Part shown: in pieces, positions 19,599 through 29,991 of the stretch | How the letters are laid out: each line of letters opens with the position of its first letter | Position numbering within the stretch: the stretch's first letter is position 1 | Assembly: GCA_018136815.1 (NCBI GenBank) | Contig: JADDIW010000023.1 | Coordinates: forward strand, 1-36,068 | Reading direction: 5' to 3' | Source of the DNA: Isochrysis galbana | Taxonomy: Eukaryota > Haptophyta > Isochrysidales > Isochrysidaceae | DNA length: 36,068 nt | Notes under the pieces: generated by a model | What the model was told of the DNA's origin: nothing | The model's input: the letters and a program-made list of their open reading frames with translations, nothing else | Database searches by the model: none | Position numbers and translations under genes: made by a program

Positions 19599-19822
19599 CT
19601 ATGACCGATAGACGAGAGAAGACAAAAGACAAAAGACGGCCATGGAACATTTGATGACATCGAGAGAAAGTAAGAGAAGAGGCGGAATACCAATCGACGA
19701 GACCTTAAGGCTTAAAATAACCCACAAGTTATAAGTAAAAGTCTGCCATCGTATGGAATACGACATACCACGAGAAGTCCGCGATTACGCAGAGGTTCGA
19801 ACTATAACTATAGTTTCCAGCC

Positions 19823-20233
19823 CTAGAAGTAAGAGCTGAGGGGTGCTTGGAGTGATTTGATGTGGTTAAGTGTCCTTCCCACCCTTGAACTGGTGAATGC
19901 TTGCGGATCTGGCATTGGCATTGGCCACCAGCCTAAATAGAATTTGTGTAGACTGACCATATTGTCCAGGTCCCACCAGTTGTGGGGACGCGTGGCGCAC
20001 TCGGCAGCCACAAATTCCAAGGAAAGTTTTTCATCGAATTCGTCGAGTCCATTCGATGATGTGTTGCACCCTTGAGCGTCGACGCGCGCGCTGGTGTCAT
20101 GGAGATTGCGGTGGCGGTGACCTCTCGGCGGGGGCACCACGTTAGAACTTATAGCGTCGTATGACATCTCGTTAGCTAGCATTCCTACCCACATACACCG
20201 GACGAGCCATGCGCCAACTGCGCACACCCCCAT
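19823..20233 (-). CDS. Hypothetical open frame, 136 codons
   Basis: A minus-strand frame in DNA that is not strongly biased, so it is less easily explained by composition than most frames here. It starts with a hydrophobic stretch (MGVCAVGAWLVRCMWVGML), and its middle (FVAAECATRPHNWWDLDN, then FYLGWWPMPMPDP) looks protein-like and Trp-rich. I recognise no family. It might be an orphan gene, an exon of a larger gene or a relic. No splice-linked neighbours were found. Confidence 0.25.
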   Translation of the reverse strand: MGVCAVGAWLVRCMWVGMLANEMSYDAISSNVVPPPRGHRHRNLHDTSARVDAQGCNTSSNGLDEFDEKLSLEFVAAECATRPHNWWDLDNMVSLHKFYLGWWPMPMPDPQAFTSSRVGRTLNHIKSLQAPLSSYF

Positions 20234-20489
20234 CGCGGGGGAGGGGCTCCGTTGCCGTCGATGGGCTACGGTCCCTCAGCACTAAGGTTATACCAACACA
20301 ACAATAAAACCCTGACGGGCATTGTGGCTTTGTGTGGCTGGGGTGGGGGGGGTTGGGGGGGGGGAGGGGGACGACGGCCCCCCCCACCGCGCCGCCCTCC
20401 CGCGGCCCTCCTTACGAGTAAAGAGTAAAGGAGGACGGTGTACATCGGCGGGGAGAGAACGGCGAAATCGCCGTTTCACTTCTCTCTCG

Positions 20490-20491
20490 AG

Positions 20492-20527
<36 letters not shown>

Positions 20528-20535
20528 GAGAGAAG

Positions 20536-20567
<32 letters not shown>

Positions 20568-20572
20568 GGCTT
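20490..20572 (+). repeat. GA microsatellite in the 5' region of the SHIPPO gene
   Basis: Almost pure (GA)n with a few GG or AA interruptions, about 200 bp upstream of the chosen ATG at 20780. It probably lies in the promoter or 5' untranslated region. Confidence 0.9.
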
Positions 20573-20779
20573 ACTACAATAACCGACGCGACGCCTCTCG
20601 CCGCGGCCCTCGGCGTCAACTCGTCCCGCTACGTAAAAAAGGAGGACCGGAAGAAGACGAAAAAGAGCCCAGGCGAGTCGGAGTGTGGCTCCCTTCTTCT
20701 CTCTCCTCGCGGTGCGAGAGCTCCCCCTCTTCCCCCATCTTTCCCCCCTTTCCCTGCTCCTCTCTCCCTGGCCGGTCGG

Positions 20780-22151
20780 ATGGTTCGGCACGAGGGGGCT
20801 GGCTCTTCTCCGGGTCCAATCTACCAGCCCAACCTCAAGTTCTTGTCTAGCGGACCGAGCGGCCGAGGACCAGAGTATACAATCCCTCCGAGGACGTTCC
20901 ACGTCTCTCTCTCAACCAAGAGGACTCAGCAGGACGAGGCTCCAGGGCCCAAGTACGCGAAGCCGCAGTCGCTGGGCGTGCAAGTCGAGTCGCTGTATAA
21001 ATCAGCTCAGATCGTCAAGTTCGGCACGGCCGAGAGAGTGACGCTGGCGGCGAACCCTGGCTCGACAGGAGACGTTGGGTGAGGAGAGAGCGGGGGAGGA
21101 GGAGTTAGGGAGCAAGGGACGCAAGAAGGGAGGGAGCGGTCGGAGGGCAGGAAGCATGTTGCGGCCAGTGGGACTGGATGCGCAAAAGGAAGTAGGTAGA
21201 AACGGGTGTGGCCGGAAGAGAGGCAGGGACACGTGGAGAGTTGAGGAGGGTCAGGAGGGAGGGGTGGACCATTGATCGCAACGGGGCGTGTATGAGTAGA
21301 GCGTACAAGCAGGCAGCAGGCAGTGAAGGACCAATAAGGGATAGCACAGTGCCGGATGCTAGAGTCCTTTGCAGAGCTGCTTGAGCCAAAGGCCGAGTCA
21401 CGAAGTGGTTGAGTCCCGAAGGCAGCCACAGATGGGAGATCGGGAGACTTGCGCGACACCGTTGTGTCCAACTTTTGTGGGAGCGCCCGATGTGCGCTGC
21501 CATCCACTCACACTCCTAACCCCGGACCGCCCACCAGACCGGGAGCCTACGATCATGCGGGCAAAGATGTTGAGCGACGCAAGCTTCAGGACATGGCAAA
21601 CGTTGCGATGCACAAAAAGGGGTGGGGCGGGGCGCCCCGCTTCTATACAGACCGCATGGTCAAATCGCCGGGGCCCGGCGACTACCGGCTTCCCAGCGCA
21701 ATTGGGGGAACGAACCCGGAGGGACGAATGTAAGCAAAGATGCCAATTTCACTGCCCCCCTCAGCACCCTTACCAACCCGAACGTTGCCACGCCACGTGG
21801 CGCCGTGTGTCTCGCTTTTACGCAAGTTGTCCCAACGCCACCCCTTTGCTCATTTGCAGGCGGTCAGCGCCAGTGCACGCCTTTCCACGCGGCGAGCGCA
21901 GTGGTCGCAAGCACCTGGCGCAAATGGGCCGCGACTCGCCCGGCCCAGTCAATGCGCCTGGCCGCGCGGGACTCAAAAAGGAGCCCGTCGCCAAGTTCGG
22001 TACCGCGTCGCGCTGGCTTTATTCCGATATGACAGAAGAGGATAAGCTGCTTCATCGTTCTTATGTCGAGGCGGCGCGCAGACGCAGCCGGCAAGGACTC
22101 AGCGACACCCTGAGGTCAAGTGGTGGCGTAATGTCCGCTTCAATAGGCTAA
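20780..22151 (+). CDS. Sperm-tail PG-rich (SHIPPO) repeat protein, flagellar axoneme
   Basis: Three exons, 20780-21078, 21538-21729 and 21860-22151, with in-frame GT-AG introns of 459 and 130 bp, encode 260 residues. SHIPPO-type PGPxxY repeats appear in order: SSPGPIYQP, APGPKYAKP, VGPGAYDH (recreated exactly at the first splice junction), SPGPGDYRLP and SPGPVNAPG. A second motif, KFGTAERVT and KFGTASRWL, also occurs twice. Such proteins (ODF3/CIMAP and relatives) sit in or on axonemal doublet microtubules in motile flagella. The ATG at 20780 is preferred because the frame upstream is translated from GA and CT tracts, although it stays open to 20438. Which PG-repeat subfamily this is cannot be said. 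Confidence 0.82.
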
Positions 22152-23018
22152 GGTACTGCTGTAGTGGGGCGTGGGGGCACAGGTCAGATAGGCCGCGACG
22201 AGACTGGTAGCCCGATTGCGGCGCAAAGCTGGCGGTCAACACTCTTTGTCCTCCACCATGGCAATACATGGCAAGGCCGAGGCTCTCTCATGAGATGCGG
22301 CGCTTGAGTGACGAAGCCATCTAGCGAGAGATAGGCGGCAAAGTCCGTGTCACGAAGGACAAGATCCAGCGTGTGAGGCGGTGGGATCCAGCACATGTGC
22401 TTCATGAGTGGTGTTTTGGATTTGGGGGGTGGTCGATCGATGCTCCCAGGTTGGCGTTTGTTGTTTGAGCAAAAGAAAGATAGCTGTGCAGATTTTGGGC
22501 CAAAACCTACGTTATACATGGCATACTTGCCTGTTGCCGATAGGGAGGTTTGACCGTTGACAACTCATGCTAGGCTCACTAGGGCCACTACGGGGTCTCC
22601 CTCCCCTCGCGATCCCTTGCCCACCCCCCACAAGCCTCCTTTCGCACTTTCGCACCTTCCGTGCGTCGTTCGCAATGCCCGTTGTCACCTCCACCTCCAA
22701 CATGGGTAAGGCGTGGAATAGCTTCGAATTTCGGTGTCGCATTCGCGAATCGACACTCGATAGGCTTCGCTCTTCTCTCTTCTCTTCGTCGTTCGGTATT
22801 ATCGTTATAATTCTCTCGTTCTCGTTCTCGGTCAAAAGCTTCGCTTGGACGCATAGGATCTTGGGTTGTGGAGCGCCCTCTCTCTTTCTCTCGAAGAGAA
22901 GGGAAGTTTCCCCACCTTTCTTCATCCTAGGCGCCTCGCAAATAGGTTTAATTCGCTATCTCTGAAAGCGCCGGGGGAAGCACCCGCGAAGGTGCCTCGA
23001 GGCCCCCTCTTTTGGGCC
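22152..23018. other. Intergenic region, possible first exon of a downstream gene
   Basis: No firm gene. An ATG at 22677 is followed by nine more codons and then a consensus donor (ATGGGTAAGG at about 22704), which looks like a short first exon. I could not find an acceptor that joins it in phase to the frame at 23019. Confidence 0.3.
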
Positions 23019-23432
23019 ATGAGCACGCCGGCCGCTGGGGGTCTGGAGGGCAGTGAGAGGGGCGGGGAGGGGGGCATGGACCAATGGGACGAGGGTCTAC
23101 CCTCAGACGACGAGGTCCCGCCCGAAAATCCCGAGCCATACCTGTTTGCGGGCGACGAGGACGAGGACGAGGGCGTTGAGGACGCCGTCGAGGTGGAGGT
23201 GGAGGTGGGGCGATCGAGCGCGCGCCATGGCGAAGGCGTAGGCGGCTGGGGACGTCTTGTCAATGAGATGCTCGCCGCTAGCAGCTCAGAACCTTCCGCG
23301 GCAGCAACGCCTAGCGAGCCTCCCCCCGCCGCCTCTGCCGCGAGAGAGAGAGAGAGAAGAGAGAGAGGAGAAGAGAGGAGAGAGGGAGGGGGAGAGAGAG
23401 GGAAGGAAGGGAGAAGAGTAGAGGGAGAATGA
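23019..23432 (+). CDS. Hypothetical acidic protein or exon
   Basis: From an ATG at 23019 the frame encodes an acidic segment (MDQWDEGLPSDDEVPPENPE, then GDEDEDEGVEDAVEVEVEVG), followed by GGWGRLVNEMLAASSSEPS. The last 35 or so residues are Arg/Glu repeats translated from a GA tract. Only the part before about 23340 looks like a protein. It may be the N-terminal exon of a larger gene whose remaining exons I cannot see. No family is recognised. Confidence 0.3.
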   Translation: MSTPAAGGLEGSERGGEGGMDQWDEGLPSDDEVPPENPEPYLFAGDEDEDEGVEDAVEVEVEVGRSSARHGEGVGGWGRLVNEMLAASSSEPSAAATPSEPPPAASAARERERRERGEERREGGGERGKEGRRVEGE

Positions 23433-23945
23433 TGGAGAGAGTGGAGAGCTCAGGAACGACCGCTCCTCTCCTCGGAGAGACCGCGCGGCTGTGGTACTGT
23501 TTGAAAGTAGTCCGCCCCTACCCATCGTCTCGGGAGAGAGAGAGAGAGAGACAGGGGGGGGGGGGGAAGAGAGGGAAGAGAGGGAAGAGAGGGAAGAGAG
23601 AGGGAAGAGAAGGAAGAGAGGGAAGAGAGAAAGAGAGAGAGAGGGGAGGAAGAGAGAGAGAAGAGAGAGAGAGGGAAGAGAGAGAGAAGGGGCGCGGGGG
23701 GACGTTTCCCCCTCCCCCGCGCTGTCCTTTTTATAGACGCCGCCGCCCTCATTCTCGGAGGTTTCATCTCTCTCTCTTCTCTCTCTCTCTCTCTCATCTC
23801 TCTTCCCTCTCTCTCTCTCTCTCTCTCTCCCTCTCTCCCTCTCTCTCTCTCTCTTCTCTCTTCCCTCTCTCTCTCTCTTTCTCTCTCCTCTCCGTCTCGT
23901 CTCCTCTCTCATCTTCTCGGCCAACCTCTCCTCTCCTCTCCCCCC
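23340..23945 (+). repeat. Facing GA and CT tracts
   Basis: A GA-rich tract (23340-23418 and 23536-23697) is followed by a CT-rich tract (23767-23945), so the two can pair as an imperfect inverted repeat. The space between (about 23420-23535 and 23700-23766) is of mixed sequence and includes a short match, CGGAGAGACC, near 23474. Confidence 0.85.
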
Positions 23946-24850
23946 CCTAACGCCTCGAAACTCGGTTCGAGTCTCTGGCTTCATTCCCTCGCTAAACCTA
24001 ACGCACTCGGGCACAAATATAAAGAAATCCGTCTCCTCACGGCGGGGGCAAACCCGGTGGTGTCCTCTCTCCACCAGAGAGAGACCGCCGCCCCACCTTC
24101 ACCCCTTCATTCCCCGTGAGCCCAAACCCTTACATCGCCTCTTCCATTAGTGAAGCGTTGGGGTCCTCCGGCGGATCGCGTACGAGTTCCACACCGCCTC
24201 TCCGCCAGAAGAGTTCCCTTTGTATCGGCCTATTTATTCTCTCTCTTCGAGTCCCGCTGGTGGTGTACCTGCGCATCCTCCTCTCTCTCTCTCTCTCTCT
24301 CGCCCCCCCCCCCCAACGACCACGCTTCCAACAGATCTCGCCTACTCTCTCTCTCTTCTCTTCTCTCTCTCTCCCTCTCTCTCTCTCTCTCTCATTCCCC
24401 CCGCCCCTTCTCCCTCTCATTCTCCCTCGCCTCTCTCTCACCTCTCCCCCCCCCTCTCTCCTCCCCCCTCTCTCTCTCTTCTTCTTCCCCTCTCTCAACC
24501 CCAACCCGCCACCGCGCTCCCCCTCGAGAGACTTCTCTTCTCTCTCCGCGCACATCTCTCTGAAACTTCCCCTCCGCCTCCCCGGGCGCCCACTTCCCTC
24601 CTCCTCCCAACACCTCTCATGACTCTCACCCATTCGGAGTGATTTATTCTCCAAAGGCTCGGCATCTGTCTCTCCGCCCCACGCCTCCCCCCTCTCCCTC
24701 TCTCCTCTCTCTCTCCTCTCCTCCTCCCCCCAGGCTCCCCCCCCCCCAATCCCCCCGTCTTTCATACCCTTCCAAGGCCTCTCTCTTACGCCTCCGCACC
24801 CCCACCCGCTCGCACTTCCTCTCCCCTCCCCCCTTCCCCTTCTCGTGCCC
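23946..24850. other. CT-rich intergenic region upstream of the epimerase-like gene
   Basis: Mostly pyrimidine-rich DNA with (CT)n blocks at 24278-24300, 24343-24393 and 24466-24481, and poly-C runs. Long frames on both strands are translated microsatellite. A leading exon of the epimerase-like gene could be hidden here but cannot be identified. Confidence 0.5.
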
Positions 24851-26799
24851 ATGCGGCTCTCACGCTCCTCCGCTTGCCCCTTCATGCGGCTCGCCGCCTT
24901 CCTCTTCCTCACGCTGCCCGATACCATCGCCGCCGGCTTCTCGCCTCTCCCCCGCGCGCCCCACCGCCCCAGCCGCCCCGCCCGAGCCCGCTCTCCTTCC
25001 CCTTCTCTCTCTCTGTCCTCCTCTCGCTCTCTCTCTCTCTCCCTCCCTCCCTCCCACAGCTCCCCACAGGGCGCACAGCCTCCGCCAGCGCTCCACAGGG
25101 CGCTCCAAGGAGTCCGCCGTGCCGCACGGCCCGCCTGGGCCACACCACCGCGCGCACATCTCCTGAGGATGACCGCAGAGGACTACCGCAACCCTCGGGG
25201 CGTGCCGCGCTCTGACCGAGCTGCTCTCCCTTCACCGGTCTCGCCGCTGGCGTTCGAGCACGAAGAGGGCGAATGTGTGGTCGGCGTCGACCTACCTCAC
25301 CTCGACGAGCGCGTCATGGTGCGCGCCAGAGAGGAGATCCCGGAGCGCAATGAGGGGAGGAGGGAGTGGGCGGCGCTGAAGGTGGCGAGGCGCCGCCAGA
25401 GTCGAGGGTGGCGAGGGGTGGCGAGGTCCTCCTGTCTCCCTCTGGCGTCGGCGCGTCGGTGTGCCCTGTCGTTCACCGCGCTTCCCCGCTCGCCCGGCTA
25501 TCCCGCATGCGCGCCGCGCGTTTTCCATCGCCGCCCCCCCCAACCCCCCACCCCCAGCCCGCCTCGCTCTCTCGCTCACAGCGCGGGCGGGTGATCAACT
25601 GCCATTCCCTCCTCCCGGAGGCAAACCTGCCCCCCCCCCCCCCCCCCTTCACCTTCAGCCCCTCGCCCACTCGCACCCCCTACTGCAGGTACTGGGTGCC
25701 GGCTGGGTCGGCTCGCGCCTCGCCTCATCCCTCTCTGCCTCGGGAACGCCTGTCTGCGTCACCAACCGCCCCGACTTCTCCTCGCGCCGCAAGGAGCCCT
25801 ACTTCGCGCCCGTCCAACTACATGACCCGCCTGTCCGTCGCCTCCAATTTGACCTATCGATGCCTGAGACGTGGGACAACCTGCCGCCTCCCGAATCGCT
25901 GGGTGCTGCCGTCATCACCTTCCCCCCCTCGCTCGAGCACGCCACTGCCTTCTATGATGCTTACCTTGGCCGTGTCAAGCGGGTGATTGCCTACTCATCG
26001 ACTGCCGTCTACCGGATCGACAAGCCGGGACAAGCTGTCAACGAGGAGACGCCGCTCAAACCGACGGCCAGAGCGGCCGTCGACGCTTTCCTGCAGAGCA
26101 GAGGTGAAGGCTCGCACGTGCCCGTCACCCCGGCCGCTCGCTCGCTGCCGCCCGCCCGCGCTGCTGTGCCCCAATCCCCCGGGTCTCATCTCGCCTTGGA
26201 CCCTCATATCGCCACGCCTCTGCCGTCTCCAGGCGCGACGGTGCTCACCATCTCGGGGATCTTTGGCGAGCCGCGCGGCGCGCGCGGTGTGTGCACCTGC
26301 CTCGCTGCCTACGCCTCTTCGGGCGGTGCCCTCAACGGGCAAAAGGCGGTTAACATGGTGCACGTCGATGACATCATTACCGCCACGGCTCACTCGTTGG
26401 TACGCTGCCCCTCCGCCCTCAATCACCGCCACCCAGCGACCCTACGTCGCCCTCTGCGGCGCCTCATCCACCACCCATCCGCCCGCCCCCCAGATGGCTC
26501 CGCATACGGCTGGCAAGCGGCTCAACGTGGCGGGTGACGTCTTCCGGCTGCACGAGCTCATGTGCCACTGCCGCTACCCACAGGCCGAAACGGCCAAGCA
26601 GGCGGAGGACACCGACCTCTCCTCCAAGATTGTGTCGTCGCAGCGGCTGCTCGACGACGTGCTGCCCGAGGGCTTTGAGTTTGTACCACCTCTTGAAACT
26701 CCGGCGCAGACAGCCGCGAGAGTCGCCGCGGCTGCCGCGCGCGCCGAGCAGGCCCGTGCTAAGGCCAAGACTAAAGCGGCTGCCATCGCGGGCGGATGA
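24851..26799 (+). CDS. NAD(P)-binding Rossmann-fold epimerase/dehydratase-like protein
   Basis: Exons are 24851-25318, 25689-26103, 26233-26399 and 26494-26799, with introns of 370, 129 and 94 bp. The first join creates the Rossmann strand and loop RVMVLGAGWVGSRLASSL (GxGxxG). Extended-SDR features follow: AAVITFPPSLEHATAFYDAY, RVIAYSSTAVYR, a spliced VLTISGIFGEPRG, VNMVHVDDIITA (typical of epimerase-like proteins) and KRLNVAGDVFRLHELM. A canonical YxxxK is not evident (SSTAVYRIDK), so this is probably an atypical SDR of the kind that resembles NAD-dependent epimerases, and catalytic activity is uncertain. The first exon is doubtful: from 24851 it would encode a targeting-like peptide (MRLAAFLFLTLPDTIAAG) and then a Ser/Pro run from a CT tract ending in CACAG, which looks like an intron. 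The ATG at 25169 is a safer alternative start. Confidence 0.7.
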
Positions 26800-27477
26800 G
26801 TCTGGTGTGGGTCAGCACGACGCGGCAGCGGCTATGGGTGGAGTCTTCAAATCTGGCGCCGCCAGGTGAGGAGAGATGCGCCGCCCGGTGCTGCCGTTCT
26901 CATGTGCAGAGGGTGATCCGTCTCCTGTAGCACTTGGACTTGTTTTGGCGCGGAAGAGGACGAAGGTACAAGGCCCTCATGGACTCGTGGACGCTGCTGC
27001 CGGCTGCACCGCGCGATCACCGACCTCGCGGGACGGCCTGGCACACACGCTGCCATTGCCGGCGGCAGCCGTTGGTGTCACGCCACCATTTTCTCTTGAA
27101 ACTACGCATGTGAGACTCAGCCCGTCGTGATGGTGTTGTTCTATTGTCCATCTCCTTGCGCCGTCCGTTGTCGAACTGAATCTTGTGAGCCCGGTTGTGT
27201 TGCTCTGCGCGGCATTTTGAGTGAACTCGCCGGCCGGCTGTGCCTGGTGGCGGTGGATGTGTCTGCGTGGTCGCGTTGGTGGTGGTTCAATATGCTCGTT
27301 GGCCATCCGGCAATCACCACGCCCTCGTAGCGGACGTGCGGGGCCCTTGTTGGCAACTCGTGCCCTAGGCTCTCGCCTACATAAGCCCTTGAGTTGGTGT
27401 GTCGATCGGCGATTGATGCTTGGTGTTTGGCACGCTGGCCATTGGTCCTTGGAATCGCCAACTAACTTTATAGTTAG
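26800..27477. other. Intergenic region after the epimerase-like gene
   Basis: Holds the 3' flank of the epimerase-like gene. No coding segment, RNA gene or repeat could be supported. The short leader of a LINE ORF1 fragment begins at about 27460. Confidence 0.45.
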
Positions 27478-27482
27478 ACGCG

Positions 27483-27850
27483 ATGGAGCGCGCCGGCGTA
27501 ACTCCCCTCTCTCTCCTCCGGGCTCCCCGCCGAGGGCGGCCCCCACACCCCCGCGGACCAGTCGCGGGCGAAGCGACCGCGGCCACCCTCGGAAGCCGAG
27601 CAGGTGCGTGCGACCCGGGTCGCACCACACGGCCCGTGGCTCCGGCCACAGCAACCACAGCAGACAGGTTGGCCTCCCCCATGGGAGACAGTAGACTCAA
27701 CTACGCTTTTATAAGTAGGAGGCAGATGGGGGATGGGGGCCTCGCGCCCCCCTCTCTCCATCGCAGACACCCCGTGGGTGGGCCTGCACAACCAACCTCA
27801 GCCCCTGCCTGCTGGCAGGGGCTGAGCTGACACCAATCTGGCCTAGACCT
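27483..27850 (+). pseudogene. LINE ORF1 (gag-like) 5' fragment
   Basis: The ATG at 27483 is preceded by TTATAGTTAGACGCG and opens MERAGVTPLS, matching the ORF1 starts at 5986 (+) and 4793 (-). Similarity to the 4451-4815 fragment covers about 200 bp. The later part (MGDGGLAPPSLHRRHP, to about 27850) is also found inverted at about 28800-28940 as MGVNGGLAPPSLHRGHP. The frame ends near 27830 and no ORF2 follows, so this is a truncated copy. Confidence 0.6.
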
Positions 27851-27986
27851 TCGCCGAGCGCGCGCCGCGCGCCACACGCATGTCGCATTCGCGATGTCTC
27901 AGAGGCAAAAAGAAATAACAGCGTAAAGAAAAACAGTAAAGAAAAGAGGATGCAACCTCAGGTTTGGTTGTTTTTTCACAATTGCC
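27851..27986. other. Flank containing a repeated 23-bp sequence
   Basis: Positions 27881-27903 match 4022-4044 exactly. An A-rich stretch (27903-27950) follows, which could be the 3' tail of the retroelement fragment to its left. Confidence 0.5.
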
Positions 27987-28003
27987 TCGTGAAATGTATA
28001 TAA
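27987..28003 (+). repeat. Target-site duplication, left copy
   Basis: TCGTGAAATGTATATAA, identical to 28943-28959. Confidence 0.75.
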
Positions 28004-28942
28004 TAATAATCTATCTGAGCATTAGTACCACTACTCTCACTAGCCCGGTACTAACACGACAGCCCTCAGCGCACCTGCCCGTACACCTTGCGCGTGCTGT
28101 TGTCACAGATACATACTACTATGTACTATGCACCCCTCCACATCTCCCCCCTCGCATGCCCCCGGCTCCCATTCTAACTCCCCACAAGTTAAAATGGGGG
28201 AAAACCCATTGAGGCGGACCGGTCGACGCCGGCCGACTCTCCGGGAAAAAGCACCGGGGGGGGGGGGAGGAACCTCTCGTCAAAAAAGAAGAACGGCCCT
28301 TACAGCTCTCGCCGCGAGCTGTCCTCGAGAAATAAAAGACTGCGCCTCGAGATACCTGCCACAGTGGTTCCCGTAGGCGTCTTGAGTCTCTCCCTCCTCC
28401 TCTTCCTCCTGTCGCCAGCCGCCCCCCTCCGCCCATTTGCTAACGCAAATGGGTCTCGTTTCTCACCACACTCCATCGGGGGGGTGCAAATCCCCCCCTC
28501 TCCCTCGTTCCATTCTCTTCCGCCCCGGTCCCTGCGGCGCGTCGCCATGCGGCGCGCCATGGCCTGCTCTCAGAGGTCCTTCAGGGGCGCCCAGAGGACC
28601 AGCAGGGGCAGCTCAGGGGGCAGTGGAGGCTGGGGCTCAGCCCCTGGCCCCCCCTGCCTCTCCCTCGCTCGCCTCGCTGGCCTTGGGTGCAGCCCTGAGG
28701 CCCCTGTCTGCCTGGCGACCAGGGATGGGGGGGGGAGTCAGTACGAGAGCAGGCCCATGCGGGCCTGGGAGTGCGGCTCGCGACCCGCGCCCACTAGGGG
28801 TCTGGGCTGAATTGATGAGTGCCCTGCCCCTGCCAGAGGGCAGGGGCTGGGGTTGAATGTACGGGCCCACCCCGGGGGGTGTCCGCGATGGAGAGAGGGG
28901 GGCGCGAGGCCCCCATTGACCCCCACTTATAAAAGTAGGTTG
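28004..28942 (-). mobile_element. Truncated retroelement insertion with 17-bp target-site duplication
   Basis: TCGTGAAATGTATATAA occurs at 27987-28003 and again at 28943-28959, flanking 939 bp. The right end (28942 down to about 28800) is homologous to the LINE ORF1 fragment at 27707-27850 but in the opposite orientation, so the insert reads on the minus strand and is truncated at its 5' end. The rest has no reverse transcriptase or other recognisable domain and may be a non-autonomous LINE derivative or a SINE-like element. Confidence 0.6.
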
Positions 28943-28959
28943 TCGTGAAATGTATATAA
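28943..28959 (+). repeat. Target-site duplication, right copy
   Basis: TCGTGAAATGTATATAA, identical to 27987-28003. It is followed by an A run. Confidence 0.75.
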
Positions 28960-29277
28960 AAAAAAACTTCTTAATACTCTCGCCGCGCGCGCGACCCTGC
29001 ACAGTATCTTCGCAGCCTCGCCCGCTTCCCTTCACTCCCCCTACACCTGCCTTGCGGCTCGTCCCCTCGTGCTCTACCTAGGGGCTGGGTGCAGGGGGTC
29101 TCCAGTGGCAGACGGTGTGTACCGATTCACGATGGCCTGTTTCGCGTCTTCCTCCTATGCCATCGGGCTACCGGCTGTTGTGTGTTTGCTCCTTGTGCTT
29201 GGTGTCAGGCAGCTGTGGTCAGTGTGTCTAGGGCCTACTATCGGATGGTGGGCGGCTCGCGGCGCGGGGTCGCTTGG

Positions 29278-29991
29278 TTAGGCTAGTCGCTCTGTTATGT
29301 TGAGGGCTTCCGCTACCAGAGATAGATTTGTGCTCATGACTAGGGCGCCTTTGTTATTATCTAAGAAGACAGGGGCGCTGAGATCGTGAGGAGATTTGAT
29401 TTTCGGCTTCCTTCCCAGGGAGGCCTTGCGCGTGCGTGCGGTTAAGAAATTGTCCGGAGGTTCCCGCCCTCTGACGAGGACCGTGAACCTGCTTAGGACT
29501 CTTTCGATAACCGGTATGTGGTGGAAGGTGTGGTTTTCGAATTCCACTTTGTAGAAGTCGCTTATGATGTATCTCCATGCTATTAGGTAGAGGGCTTTGA
29601 GGCTATCCGGCGTCAGGGAGTTCGGGTATGCAAATAGTCTGTCTTTGATTTTTTGAGTCGTCGATCTGTCTTTCGCCGGGGTGTATTCCGCTATGGCTTC
29701 TATGGTTTGAAATACCGGAAGCGTGGACGGGCATCTAGCTAGGTGCGTCGAGTTTTCTCTGTATTTCCCGCAGAGTCTACATTTTGTGGTGGTCGCTGCT
29801 GCGAATCGGTTTCGCGTACCCAGCCTCCTATGGGTAACGTGCTTGAAGTGTAGGTGTTTATCTGTGTGTTTGAGTAGGGGGTGGGTGTAGAGTTTCGCCG
29901 CGTGCTTCCATTCATCGTGCGTTAGGTCCAGCTTGCGGGCCCACGCTTCTCGCGCTGGCTGAGGTTTGTTGTCCTCGCACAGTGGCCCCAT
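29278..29991 (-). pseudogene. LINE ORF2 C-terminal fragment, open frame intact
   Basis: 237 codons without a frameshift. It matches the end of the LINE at 5961-8697: HLHFKHVTHRRLGTRNRFAA, the zinc motif CRLCGKYRENSTHLARC (CX2CX8HX3C), and LIAWRYIISDFYKVEFEN. The reverse-transcriptase and endonuclease domains that should lie upstream, at higher coordinates, are absent, because sequence past about 29991 is unrelated. The fragment is 5'-truncated. Its intact frame means it is younger than, or less decayed than, the copy at 7843-8397. Confidence 0.7.

Noticed and set aside
19785-19805. GGTTCGAAC, like a tRNA T loop
   Set aside because: Upstream sequence does not fold into a cloverleaf and lacks an A box.
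24130-25143. 337-codon minus-strand frame rich in Arg and Glu
   Set aside because: It is the reverse of CT tracts and part of the epimerase-like gene's first exon region.
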